From Hirsutella rhossiliensis (taxonomy: Eukaryota; Ascomycota; Sordariomycetes; Hypocreales; Ophiocordycipitaceae), in assembly GCF_020360975.1 (NCBI RefSeq), contig NW_025408677.1, positions 1,488,001 to 1,552,000 on the forward strand: DNA of 64,000 nt, in the 5' to 3' direction. How positions within the stretch are numbered: position 1 is the stretch's first letter; every line of letters begins with the position of its first letter. The notes under the pieces are model-generated. The model was not told the origin of the DNA and did not search any database. It worked only from the letters and a program-made list of their open reading frames with translations. Positions 35,791 through 47,409 of this stretch are shown piece by piece. The position numbers and the translations under genes were made by a program.

Positions 35791-37784
35791 TTCTCCTTAT
35801 TAATATTAGCGTTATTCTTATACTATTATTCTTTCCTAGATAGAGGTAGGTTTAAAAAAGGGCCGCTTTAATAGCTATTATAAATATCGCACCGCTTTAT
35901 ATAGGTAGCCGAGCGCCTATTATTAAGACTTTAGATATCCCGTACGAATAGTATTATAACTTTCGTTATAATTATACTCCTTATATACTATCGATTAAGG
36001 GACGTTATATATATATATATATATTTTACCTAGAGGATTTCTCCTATAGGGCCTAAATATAAAAGCTACTAATATTTTAATATATTAATACGTAATATCT
36101 TAAGCCCTATAGGTTAGTATACGCTATACTAACCTCGCCGCTACTCGCTTTATAATAGGCCTACTTAAAGGCTAATTTCTCTAAGTATTTAGCGTCCTAC
36201 CTTTAGTAGCTAAAGCGCGGTCTATCGAAATCTAAAGTTAAATACCTATATATTAGTATTATTAAAGGTTAGTGCTATAATTAATCTTAAGTAGATTCTT
36301 ACTTCCGCTACTTAGCCTAAAGGGCTAAACGCTGCCTATATCTTATCCCTAAGGTTCCGCGCTTAATAGTTCCGGCTATACGATTTATATAGTCTATTAT
36401 AGGGCACGTACTTTAGCACTATCTCCTTATATTCTCTATAGTAATATTTTACTTTTACGTATCTACTATATCTTTACGGCTTCTTATATAAAAACGCCTT
36501 ATATCCTATCTCTTAATAGTTAAAGCACTAAATTAGTCCTACGCGGCGTTTAAAAAAATTAGTATAAGCGGACTCTCTTATAATATCGAACTATACGCCG
36601 TCTAGAAGTCTTTACGCGTTACTCTCTTTAGTAATATAGATTACTATTAACCTATATACTTTAGCTTTCTCTTTATTACTAAGCTAGGTAATCTTAGTAA
36701 TCGTAATATAATTCTTAGCTCCGAGCGCCTTAGCTACGCTTAGTAGAACGTTGCCTTCGGCGTCTAGCACTATAGTACGCTTAGTATTATCGACTTTAAT
36801 AGGGTAAAGCTAATCTCTTAGTACCTTAGCTCCCGAAGTTACCGTCTTCTACGCTACTTCCTTAACCTACTTTAACTTAGTTTAGTCTCTATATAAAATT
36901 TTAATCCGGTTAGGGTTTCGAGCGTCTATTATAACCGCTATATATTTCTAAGTCTCCTACCTCTAACTCTTTCTTATATCGCTCTCTATAGCCTTTTAGA
37001 TATTGCCGATCTATATCTAGTACCTATTCGCTTCTTTAACTTATAATATATCTATTATATAGTAGAGACTATCGCTAATAGCTATTCGTGCTAATTTAGC
37101 TGCTAGTATAGTGCCCTAGTTTATTATCTAGATCGTCGGCGATAACCTTATAGTGCTCGTATATAATATCTACGGACTACTTTATAGAGAAGATATAGGC
37201 GTAGCTAGGGTCTTTAACTACGCTCGGATATAATAAAGCTTATCTCTTATCTTTTTCCCTTATTAATTTATTTCCTAGATTATCTACTATTACTTAGATA
37301 TAATCTTATTTTATATATCTATTGCTTAGCTAAGTTTTTACGTTTCTTAACGTAACTCGCTTAAGAGTTTAAGAACTTTCTAGAGTATAGCTCGGCCTTC
37401 GTTCGCGCTACTACTACTACTAGTAACTTTACGCCGCTTAGTCGCGTTACTAATAGCGATATCGTCCGAGGCAATACGCGTTATAAGCCTAGTTACGCGT
37501 GTTATCTTCTTAGCTAGATTGTCGGGCTATCGCGCGGCTTCTCGAATTTTAGTACTTAGCCTTACGACGCGTGTCAATCTTTTCGCGGGTGTTAACGTAG
37601 GCGACGCGCTTCGCCCTACTATAATCACGGCCTTAGCCGGCGTCTCTATAATAAGGCCCCTTAATGCCTAGCTAGCGTTCGCTTTAGGCTTCTTATCGAG
37701 TTCGTCCGACCTAATCCTATTAATATCGTCGATAATTCTTTCTCAGCCTTATATATCATCGTTATATATAGTATAGCTTTAGGG
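35791..37784 (-). pseudogene. LINE ORF1 (gag-like) relic, Tad1-type, LINE 4
   Basis: Minus-strand frames show VDNTKRTIVLDAEGNVLL, ALGAKNYITITKITQLSNKE and QRLLDGVQF-like segments (about 36560-36810). A triple CCHC-type array follows near 36350-36540 (CFNYQEIGYKAFLYKKP, RYSRYVKVKYYYREYKE), with most His and several Cys read as Tyr. Endonuclease and RT downstream are not convincingly readable, so only the 5' part may be present. The low-complexity Ser/Ala region near 37400-37700 is the N-terminus. It abuts the Fot1-like fragment. Confidence 0.65.
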
Positions 37785-37988
37785 ACGTCGTATACGGCCG
37801 TAGCCTTACGGGTACTTTCGAATTAGCCCTGCTAATAGGCCCTAACGGCGAGCAGGACCCGTTCTTCGCGTGGAACCGATTGGTCTGCCGTCGCCGTTAT
37901 GCTCGGTTTATCTTACTATAAGTATAGGTCGCGGCGGTAGGGAGTTTTTCTATCCGAGTAGGGGGTCTAACCGGGAAGGGGGTAGATA
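37785..37988 (-). mobile_element. RIP-mutated Fot1-like fragment
   Basis: Aligns over about 204 bp with 10690-10894, covering the 5' end of the transposase gene and most of the right TIR. It ends before the last TIR bases (GGGGGTAGAT then divergence). Nearly all differences are TG->TA or CA->TA, while shared CG sites are kept. It is truncated on the inner side against the LINE ORF1 relic. Confidence 0.88.
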
Positions 37989-38057
37989 TATCCCTAGCGT
38001 ACAATTTAATAATAATAAATTATATTATATAGCTAAGTAATAAATACTAACATTCGA

Positions 38058-38076
38058 CTACCCGTGCTACGCCCTA
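38058..38076 (+). repeat. 19-bp inverted repeat flanking LINE 3, left copy
   Basis: CTACCCGTGCTACGCCCTA; its exact reverse complement is at 43757-43775. A partial inverted copy (TAGGGCGTAGC) also lies at about 38114-38124, so the LINE head could form a hairpin. Confidence 0.85.
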
Positions 38077-41000
38077 CTTTATTATTACTTATAAAACTCG
38101 CACTACCTATATAGGGCGTAGCGGTAATAAATTATCCGACGATAGAACTACCGGAGGCTCCCCGACGTTCTACTATAGTTCTTTATATTTCTTTACTCTA
38201 GGGTAGGTATGGCTCTTAATTGCTATTATAGCAGAGCCTAAAGTAGCGCCTCCGGCCGACGTAGGGGCGGGGCTAGATCTAACTAGCCCGTCGCTATTAA
38301 CGCGTCCGACGCGAGTAAGGACGCCTAGCGCACGAGTATAGGATATATTACGATCGCTAGAAAGTACGACCGCGAGAGCTCCTAAGCGTGTCTCGACCTA
38401 AACGACGCGAGTTATATCGGTAGGCAACGAAAGCGAAAGAGGCGATAAGGTAAAGTCACGCAGTAATATAGAGACCGCTAAATCGATAATATAAAGGGTT
38501 CTAGAGATACTAGCGAAGATAGGAAGCGAGATAGTAGAGCTAAAACATCGAGTATCTAAGTAAAGCGATACGATTAGGAAGCTAAGCGCCACGGTATATA
38601 AGTAAAGCACTACTATCTAGGGATAGGAAGATCTAATCCGAGGCTTAGAAGCCTAGGTCTAGGAATCTAAGGAAGAGTTTCGACGTAAGAGCGAAGAATA
38701 CAATAAGCGAATAAAATAGGAGCACCGGGATCTTAAGAGAGAATTAGTCAGAATAAAAGAGTAACTAGATTAGCTAATATAAAAGCTAGATATATCGGGC
38801 GAGGTAGCTTCGCTAAGCGGCCCTTAAGCAACGTTTACGGACGTCGCGCGCGCCCTGCTAAACAGCCCGCCCTCTAGTATACGTAGTATACCTAGTCTAA
38901 CTAAATAGTAGATAGCTAACGATTCTATCTATTATACTATTAACACGTCTTGTATAAGTAAGCCGAATAGGAATAAAGCGTAAATCGGGTAGATACGATA
39001 GGCTATCGAGGTTAAGATAAGAGCGAAGAACGGATATAAGACCTAGAGGTGCGTAGTAAGTATAAGAGAATCCCGGAATGCCGACCGAATTAAGATCGTC
39101 TATAAAGATAAAGCCGAGCTTTAGCTAGTTAAAGAGGCGGCGTAGAAGATAGCTATAGAGGGAGCGCGAATTATAAGAGACTAGCTATATCTAGTCCGGG
39201 TCGATAACGCTAACCGGATAGTAATCCTCGATATAGAGGGCAATATCCTACCTAGAGCGATCGAAGCCTTAAGTGCTAAAAACAGAGTAACTATTAGTAA
39301 GATTTCCTAGCTAAGTAAACGAGAGTCTAGTAAAGCCTATAGATCTATAGTAGTATATATTACTAAGAAAAGCGATATAGAAAGGCTTCTAGACGGTAAC
39401 TACTTTAACCTAGCGGGAGAGTCGGCTACTACTTATAAGTTCGAGCTAAGAACGGGACCGATCTAATACTTTAATTGCTAGGAGATCGGTTATAAAGCAT
39501 ATTTATATAAGAAGCAGCGGATATATAGTAAGTGCGTAAACGCTAGGCATTACTACCGAGAGTATATAGCGATTAAGCTAAAATACGTCCTATACGGCGG
39601 ACCGTATAAGTCGTTTAGCTAGAAGTATAGGATAAGGAACCTAAGCAGCGATACTTAAGTCCTTCTATATCCTATAGCTAAATATATATAAGAGTAATAT
39701 AGTATAGTAGAGTCTAATAAACGACGAAGACCTAAAGGATTTTGCTGCACTAGCTATATCTAAGCTATATACGCGTAATATCGATAGAAAGGTAGTAACG
39801 AGTCCTATAGGATACTATAACTAGATAAAGATAATTCTAACGTATATTCGTAACGCCCTATAGCCGATCCGTAGCATACTCTAGATCTAAAGTAACCTTA
39901 AGGCGGAGCAAGTGCCTATGCCGTCGGCCGATCTTATAGTAGCGGTACTCCGACTTAAGGGAAGGGAGGTGATAGTAGTGTTAGTATACGTATAAGGAAA
40001 GAACGACGAGGCGGTAACGAACGCGATAGAACTATTACGCGACGTAATCGATCGCTTCCGTAATAGGATAGGGAGACGCACCGATATAGTTTTAGCAGGG
40101 GACTTTAACCGCTATAACCTCCTCTAGGGCGGAGATAAAGTATCAGCGAGTAGATAAGGGGAGGGCGAACTTATTATTAACCTAATAGACGACTTTAGTC
40201 TTAGTAGCCTTCTCCTAAGAGGGACGAAAATATAGTAGAGGGCGGACGAGGAGAGTACTATTAACTTAGTATTAATATCGGCGGAACTAGCGGACGAGTT
40301 AATATCCTATGTAATTTATCTAATAGAGCACGGATTAGACTATAGAGCGATCTAAACGACCTTTAATATTCGAGTGCCGGAGCGTACCTTTCTATAGCGC
40401 CTAATGCTTAAGAACGCGCCGTAGATCGCTATCGTAACTAAGGTCGAGGACGAGCTTCGGCCTCTTTTATAGACTATAGGGGTATAGACGTAGGCGGATT
40501 AGCTTATACGGGTGGTTACTAAGGCGCTTCGAGATCTAACCCCTCGAGCCTAGCCGCCGCTATACGCGAAGCGATAGTAGATAAAGGACCTAACGCGACT
40601 CCGTCGGACGTATACGTATTAGCGCAATTAAGCAAGGACGCAGCGAAGAGCCGGTTAATCGCGGCCGGATCTAGAGTAGCGCGCTAAGGAGGCTACGAAG
40701 GAGTACTACGATAATTTATAGAGATAAAAGAAGGCCTATTAGGATAACTTCGTTATCGAAGGGAGCAATATCTAGAGGGCTACTAAGTATCTAAAGCCTA
40801 GTACGGAGATAATAGATAATAAGGTACCCCCGCTAAAGAGAGCCGACGGCTTAATTACTAAAAGTAAGGGCGAGTAAGCTAAGGAACTCCTAAGTACCTT
40901 CTTTCCGCCTCTACTAACGAGGATCAAGCTAGAGGGTAAACGTCCGTAGAGATAAGAAATAGCTATACTAGACCTTACCTTATAAGAGATTAAGGAGAAG

Positions 41001-41400
41001 GTAATAGCGGCGAAGCCCTAGAAAGCGCCTAGTAAGGATAGCCTTCCTACGATCGTATAGAAGAAGCTCTAGTACGTAGTTAAGCACCGGGTATAGACGC
41101 TCTTTAGCTTATCGCTCCGAGAGGGCGTCGTGCCTTATTAATAGCGAACGGCTAAGATTATTCCCCTAAAGAAACTAGATAAAGGGGATTATACCTTAGC
41201 TAAGGCATAGCGACCGATTTCTCTCTTATTAACGCTTAGTAAAATCCTAGAAGTAGTCGTTATAGAACGTATTAGCTATATAGTAGAGGCTTAAGGGCTT
41301 TTGCCCGCGAACTACTTTAGTATATAGAAGCGTAGGTCTATAGATTAAGCACTTATACTTCTATAGGAGCGGATCTATAAGGCCTAGAGAACGGGCAGAG

Positions 41401-41522
41401 TACTTAACCTTATTAGCTTTAACGTTAAAGGCGTATATAACGGAGTATATAAAGAGCGAATACTTAAAAGCCTTATTAGCTTTAACGTTAAAGGCGTATA
41501 TAACGGAGTATATAAAGAGCGA
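41401..41522 (+). repeat. Tandem duplication of about 60 bp in the LINE 3 RT
   Basis: Two adjacent copies of TACTTAA...TAAAGAGCGAA (41401-41460 and 41461-41522) each encode the motif A region LISFNVKGVYNGVYKER. Both carry the same Asp->Asn codon, so the duplication may postdate RIP, or both copies were mutated alike. Confidence 0.85.
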
Positions 41523-43756
41523 ATGCTTGAAAGGATAAAAGCCCGAGGCATCCTAAGTCGTCTAGTTAAGTAGATAGACGTATTCTACTTAGGACGGACC
41601 GCGTCGGTAGTTATTAACGGGTATATATCCGAGCAATAAACCCTACCGTAGGCCGGCCTACCCTAGGGATCCCCTCTATCGCTAGTAGCTTTTCTTTTCT
41701 TTAACGTAGACCTAGTGTAAAGACGGATTAGTAATAATAGCGGCTCTATCGCCTTCGTAAACGATTACTCTACCTAGGTTACGGGGCTAACGGTAGAGTT
41801 AAATAGAGATAGTATTTAATCGATTATCGATAAGGGGCTTAATTAGGAGAAGCGTAGCGGCGCTATATTTAAAGCAAAGAAGATATCTATTATCTACTTT
41901 ATATATATCGCGGAGCGCGACAGCGACCTACCTCTTATTATTAAAGGAAACGATATTAAGCTAAAGAGTAACGTAAAGCTATTAGGAGTTATTATAGATA
42001 AGGCGCTTCGCTTTAAAGAGTATATCGCTAGAGCAGCCGCTAAGGGGCTAGCCGCGGCTATATACTTAAAACGACTAAAGATAGCCTTACTATGGATAGC
42101 GAGGTAACTATTCGTAGCGACGGTGGCGCTAGCTATAGACTATGCCTTAAACGTATAGTCGTACGCGTGCGGGGTAAAAGAAGCGGCGTAGATTAGTAGG
42201 GCCTAGCGAATCGGAGCCTAGGCTATCACGGGAGGCTTTTATATAGTAGCAACGGCAGTAGCCGAGGCCGAGGCCGGCGTACAATCGTTCCGAGAACGGC
42301 ATACTTAAGCGGCAGCGAAATTCTAGATAAGGATATAGACGCTCCTAAAGACGCATCCTTTAATATCGTTAAGGCTTAAGCTAAATAGGAGGTATACGTC
42401 GCTAATATAGAAGCTCGCCTCGGCGATAGGAAGACTAGATACTAAACGCTTAGAAGTTATCTATAAGTTCGCACTAGCGCCGTAGGACGAACGAGTATAG
42501 GCAACGTATAAGGTAGACCGAGCGGAGGTGCTAAAGTCGGATAACCTAGAGGATATTACTATCGCGACGTTTAGCTCGCAAAGGAAAGGCAAGGTTAGGT
42601 TAGGAGGCGTCGTTTAGGATACTTCCCGTAATAGCGTAGACGAGGTACTAGCTAGCTACTCCGTTACCCTTAGCTCTAGTAATAAGTAGAATGCCTATAT
42701 AGTAGGACTCGAGGCAATCGCTATAGCCCTAAGGTATATACCTCTAGGTCTTTATAACCGATAGCTTATAGTTATAATAAGCAACCGCTCTATCCTATAA
42801 GTTATCGGGCGACCGCGGTAGTAGTCTAGTTAGTATATAATACGGGCGATATACGGATCTATTAAGTATCTTACGAAAAGAGGCTATAGAGTTAGACTTC
42901 GTTAGGTGCCTATAAAGAATAAGGAGTTTACCCTTAGGCTACTAGCTAAAATATAGGCGAAAAGAGCAACGCGAGATAAATATATCGCTAAACTAGTAAC
43001 GTTTTAGGTAAAAGTAATAACGTTACGACTACTACTTAACGAATATACTTACGTTCGTTAGATCCTAGAAAGGGTTAGAAAGCACTTAAAGCGCATCGAT
43101 AAAGCATTGCCGGGCAAGTATACCTATAAGATATACGACGAGCTAACTAAAAAGGAATCTAAAGTATTAGTATAACTTCGAACTAGTAAATCACGACTAA
43201 ATAGCTACCTTTGTAAAATCGGGGCAGAGGAATCGGATAAGTGCACCTACGGATAGTCGGCGGAAATAGCGGAATATTTCCTCTTTCGATATAGAAGATA
43301 GACGGTATAACGAGAGATTATACTACGATATACTCGCGGAAAGGTAGGAGACCTATCTTTCTTCCTAGGAGGTAGGTTAGAGTTAGACGATAATAAGTAG
43401 TAGCCTAATATTAAGGCGGTGCGTGTGACGATATAGTTCGCATTAGCGATAAAACGCTTTAGTATAGACCGTTAATAGGCTATATACTAATTAAGAGAAA
43501 ATTATACTAATATAATAGCCTTTAACTTAGTAGACCGCGCTTTAGTCGCTAAAGGTAGGACGCTAAATACTTAGAGAAACTAACCTTTAAGTAGGCCTAT
43601 TATATTATAGCGAATAAGGCTAGAAATAGATAAAAAGAAGCGTAGGGCTTTAGGTATAATAGAACTATATATAGTAGGTACGTAGCTTAGTATAGTAGCT
43701 CTATAGGGGAACCCTCCGAGCGTAATATAAAATAATAATAATAATTATTATTATTA

Positions 43757-43775
43757 TAGGGCGTAGCACGGGTAG
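43757..43775 (-). repeat. 19-bp inverted repeat flanking LINE 3, right copy
   Basis: TAGGGCGTAGCACGGGTAG directly follows an AATAATAAT / ATTATTATT palindrome. It is the exact reverse complement of 38058-38076. It may be the head of a second, oppositely oriented LINE cut short at its start. Confidence 0.85.
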
Positions 43776-43969
43776 TACTTACTTAGCTAGGTACGTTGCT
43801 AATTAAGCTATAGATATACGTAAATCCCTTTTCCCTTATCGCTATAGATTCTAAACTATAAGGGTATATTATAGGATAATATTAAAGGTTCTATTATTAT
43901 TAATTATAAAAGTAAGAGCTATAAGAAGCTTAGCGTAGAGACTACTAGTAGTTATTGCGGATATAACTA
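43776..43969. other. Short AT-rich spacer
   Basis: No feature seen between LINE 3 and the fold-back repeat; CA/TG nearly absent. Confidence 0.4.
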
Positions 43970-44583
43970 ACCCTATTAACTATAGGGCAGCTAGAGCGGG
44001 TGCTAGGTAATGCTTCGGCTATAGGTAGTAGAGGCGAAAATTTTAGCACGGAATATATAGCTATATTGTTCTATCTTAAGTAATCGATAGTTATAAAGAG
44101 CGTTTTATTATTACGACTAAAGGAGGATTTAAGATTAAATATATAAAGAAATAAGGTTATAAACGGCGTTAGACTATAATGCTATTAAACGCGGGGTCTA
44201 TCTATAGCTAGTGCCTATACGCAGTATTATAAACCCTAAAAAGCAAAAGACTAGTCGCTCGTAGACGCTACTAGCGCCTATTATATAGCTTACTGCTCGG
44301 CACCTAGGCTTACTCTTTCCTTTTCTCCTTTCCCTTTAAATAGATACCTAAAAGAGCATCTATAATCGCCTATAACCCTAAGGCTAATACGCGATACTTA
44401 CCTAGAGCTTTATCGCTACCTGCCTAATATATAAATACGTATATATTCGGTAGGTGTTAGGCTTTATAAGATAAGTGCTTATATTAGGCTTATTCCTTTA
44501 TTTTATAAGCTAGCCGCCTTCTTATACTCTTAAGCTCGTTCCGAAAAGGCATTAGCGGGCCCTATAAGGGACTAGTCTCCTAT
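43970..44583 (+). repeat. Fold-back element, left arm (about 614 bp)
   Basis: The reverse complement recurs at 45015-45532 and 46101-46226. Matched landmarks include GCGTTTTATTATTACGAC, the 3' tip CCCTATAAGGGACTAGTC, and the outer part CTATAGGGCAGCTAGAGC. The arms differ at scattered sites, several of them CA/TA or TG/TA. I see no coding frame in the arms. Confidence 0.9.
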
Positions 44584-45014
44584 CTAGAATCGACCTATAC
44601 TTTAATTCGATAATTAGTTAGGACCGTATAACTAATCCCGATCCCGACGTAATTCCCTTATAGGGACCGGTCTCCTATTACCAGCGACCGGCGACAGTTA
44701 TCCGGTATAGTGCTAGTAACTATAGTAAACCGAGTTTTAAGGTGCTAGTAATAATATCGCAGACCGAGACTAGGATACTAGTAACAGCACTAGGGCGCTT
44801 ACTAGTCGCTTAAAGATGCCGGTAACCGCTAGGCTAAAGTTACTAGGACCCTTAAGGTGCCTATAACTGCTATGCTCTCGCTGCTAGTAGCGAGGAGCGC
44901 GCCTATATTTAGTTGCTAGTAGCCGACTAGGTAACTGTTAGACCTAAGCGCTAAGGGTATTACGCGCGCTATTACGTGATATTAGTACTTTTATCCTTTA
45001 CGCGATAAAGCCTT
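44584..45014. other. Fold-back element, central loop
   Basis: A 431-bp unique centre with repeated GTTACTAG, GCTAGTAAC and TTGCTAGTAGC-like motifs. A third copy of the arm tip (TTATAGGGACCGGTCTCC) lies near 44650-44670. No gene recognised. Confidence 0.6.
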
Positions 45015-45532
45015 ATAGGAGACCGGTCCCCTATAGGGCCCGCTAATGCCTTTTCGGAACGAGCTTAAGAGTATAAGAAGGCGGCTAGCTTATAAAATAA
45101 AGGAATAAGCCTAATATAAGCACTTATCTTATACGCCTAACACCTACCTAATATATACGCGGTAGGTAGCGATAAAGCTATAGGTAGGTATCGTATAATA
45201 GCCTTAGGGTTATAGGCTATTATAGATGCCCTTTTAGGTGTCTTTTTAAAGGGAAAGGAGGAAAGAGAAGAGTATAAGCGTAGGTACCGAGTAGTAAGCT
45301 ATATATGCAATTAGGAGACTATTTTATAGGCGCTAGTAGCGGCTACGTATAACTATTTTTTTGCTTTTTAGGGTTAAAGGTACTACGTATAGGCACTAGC
45401 TATAGCTAGACCCTGCGTTTAATAGTATTATAGTCTAACGCCGTTTATAACCTTATTTCTTTATATATTTAATCTTAAATCCTCCTTTAGTCGTAATAAT
45501 AAAACGCTCTTTACGACTATCGATTACTTAAG
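45015..45532 (-). repeat. Fold-back element, right arm, inner part
   Basis: Inverted match to about 44080-44583, ending at ATTACTTAAG, where the LTR-like insertion begins. Confidence 0.9.
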
Positions 45533-46100
45533 TATAAGGAACGGTGTTCTTACTATAAATAAAGCAGCTATAATATACTCTCCCGATTATATAAGCCAAT
45601 AAGTAGTATATTAATTATAGACAAAATTTCATCTTATAGAGCAAGAATCGCTCGTTATTTTGCATGTTATTATGCATTAAACGGGCTGCCGGTTATCGTA
45701 CAATCGGGAATCGAAGGAACAGAGCTAGCTTGGAATGCTAGCTAAGACCTCTTAAGAACACCGGCACGACCAACCTCCTTTAAACACGAATATCAGTGGA
45801 ACCAAGACACTTCTAGATTCACTCGAGGTATCACGGAATTCCTTAGTCTCAGGGCTATACGGCAGCCTAAATCTGGTCCCGAAAGGTTCTTCCGTTCAGC
45901 TACAATTGTCTATATAAGACAGCATGTCCGCTGGTAGATAGATAGAGAATCATTAACTTCAACACCTCTTCCACACACCAATACACTACCAATAAATTCC
46001 GTTGAAAATCCTACCTTATACTCCTTCTTCCCCTCTATCACGTAGTCTTACGTGATTCCTTGATTTCCCAAAATTCCGCTTTTGCTCATATACCTTAAGA
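45533..46100. mobile_element. LTR-like insertion (possible solo LTR) in the fold-back arm
   Basis: About 568 bp with normal CA/TG interrupt the right arm and are flanked by TTAAG (45528-45532 and 46101-46105), a possible 5-bp target duplication. The ends TATAAGG... and ...CCTTAAGA are weakly inverted. Inside is a promoter-like TATATAAG near 45912, followed by a C-rich stretch (AACACCTCTTCCACACACC). Size, promoter and duplication suit a solo LTR, but no matching internal region is present, so the class is an inference. Confidence 0.55.
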
Positions 46101-46226
46101 TTAAGATAGAATAATATAGCTATATATTCCGTGCTAAAATTTTCGCCTCTACTACCTATAGCCGAAGCATTACCTAGAACCCGCTCTAGCCGCCCTATAG
46201 TTAGTAGGGTTAGCTATAGCCCGCAC
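46101..46226 (-). repeat. Fold-back element, right arm, outer part
   Basis: Inverted match to 43970-44085 (TTAAGATAGAA, TATATATTCCGTGCTAAA, GCCGAAGCATTACCTAG). It continues the right arm after the insertion at 45533-46100. Confidence 0.9.
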
Positions 46227-46825
46227 TAACTTTAACTAGCGTACTAGGGTCTATCTAAGCTATTATTGCCCGGTACGATATTAAGAGAATAAGATTTATA
46301 TCTTATTCGGCGTCGATAATATAGGCAGATCGGCCCGTTATATAATTATATATCTTAACATCGACTATAAATCTAGGTTTATATTACGTGCTAGCTAAAG
46401 CAGACCTCTAAGATATTTCGGAGGTAAGCGTTAGAAACGGGAGGATGCTATTATATTAAAAGGATCCTACCTCTTAAGCGTCGAATAGGCTCTTTAGAGA
46501 TTAATAATTATATTACTGGCCCCCGTTCTTTACTCTCTATTTCGTCGTAATCGTGCGCCTCTCGCTTACCCCGTAACCGTTATTATCGCTTTACTTGCCT
46601 TCTTGCTTTTTCTGCTTCTTCCCGGCTACGGGATGGTGCCCGAATGGCCGATTTCTTTGCCTACCTTTATATATGCTTTAGTTCTTAGCGCTACCGCCTG
46701 CTTACGTCTTTTTCTCTCGCCTCTATCTTTGTCTTATTTATCTCTTAAATCTTCGGTCTTCGTTCCTTAAGGCTCTTCGCGTAATCTATAAGGGTTGCCT
46801 TGCCTATACCTATAGGCTTATAGTA
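46227..46825. other. Gene-free segment with patchy RIP
   Basis: No gene recognised. A perfect 9-bp hairpin GAATAAGAT / ATCTTATTC lies near 46291-46312. Pyrimidine-rich tracts occur at 46520-46800. Confidence 0.4.
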
Positions 46826-46958
46826 AGCGGTGACTAATATAGTAGGCGGTGGCCTATCGTAGTAGCTAGTAACTAATATAGTAGGCGGTGACTAATATAG
46901 TAGGCGGTGACTAATATAGCAGGCGGTGACCTATTAAAGTAGGCGGTGACCGTGGTAG
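46826..46958 (+). repeat. Tandem repeat, about seven 19-20-bp units (AGTAGGCGGTGACTAATAT)
   Basis: Seven head-to-tail units with consensus AGTAGGCGGTGACTAATAT. The first three and last two are diverged; two in the middle are identical. There are no unique spacers, so it is a minisatellite, not CRISPR. TGA is kept in most units while the surroundings lost TG. Confidence 0.85.
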
Positions 46959-47409
46959 GAGGCTCATAGGTAAGTTAACCCCTTATAGTTGCGCAAAGAG
47001 CCCTAAGGAACGAAGATAGAGGTTAGAATAAAAACCCGAAAGGCAGGCAGTAGCGTTAGAAACTAAAGCATGCAAGAATGTAAGTAAAGAAAGGGGCCAT
47101 TGTTAGAAGAGACAGCTGGTCTCCTCTAACAGTCATTATAAAAAGCAAGAACGTAGCTAAAGCGGTGTCAGGCTACGGGTAATAGAAGAGGAAGGGAATA
47201 TAAGGAAGGTACATAGGCAAGATTTCTAGAGAAAAGCAGCCGCTCTTTATCTTAGTCACCGATCTAGGCACTCGGCCTACGGCCTCGCGGTCGGCCTAGG
47301 CGGCCAGGCGGGAGGAGCGAGAAGGGAAGTAGACGGGATGCGGCTGCCTAGCCAGGGCGAGCGCTTCGTCGACGGCCGGTCACAGATAGACAGATACACT
47401 AGTAGGAGA
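46959..47409. other. Gene-free segment upstream of the Pif1-like fragment
   Basis: No gene recognised. TTAGAAGAGAC / GTCTCCTCTAA (47103-47113, 47119-47129, one mismatch) forms a tight hairpin around AGCTG. RIP signs fade across this segment. Confidence 0.45.

Larger units (their letters stand above)
38058..43756 (+). mobile_element. Tad1-like LINE 3, RIP-degraded
   Basis: Plus strand: ORF1 with a triple CCHC array at about 39465-39645 (Cys/His often Tyr); AP endonuclease near 39700-40400 (VLAGDFNRYNLL, SLSSLLLRGTKI); RT near 41000-41900 (FNVKGVYNGVYKER, SPLSLVAFLFFNVDLV, AFVNDYST); RNase H region near 42550-43000; a tail of TAA triplets near 43730. RT motif A reads FNV where FDV is expected (TTTGAC->TTTAAC). 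A 60-bp tandem duplication lies in the RT. The element is nearly full-length but every ORF is riddled with TAG/TAA. Confidence 0.82.

Noticed and set aside
38398..38610. Minus-strand hydrophobic ORF
   Set aside because: Antisense of LINE 3 ORF1 N-terminal sequence; composition results from RIP (Ile/Leu/Tyr enrichment).
46826..46958. CRISPR-like array
   Set aside because: Units are directly adjacent without unique spacers and the genome is eukaryotic; it is a tandem repeat.
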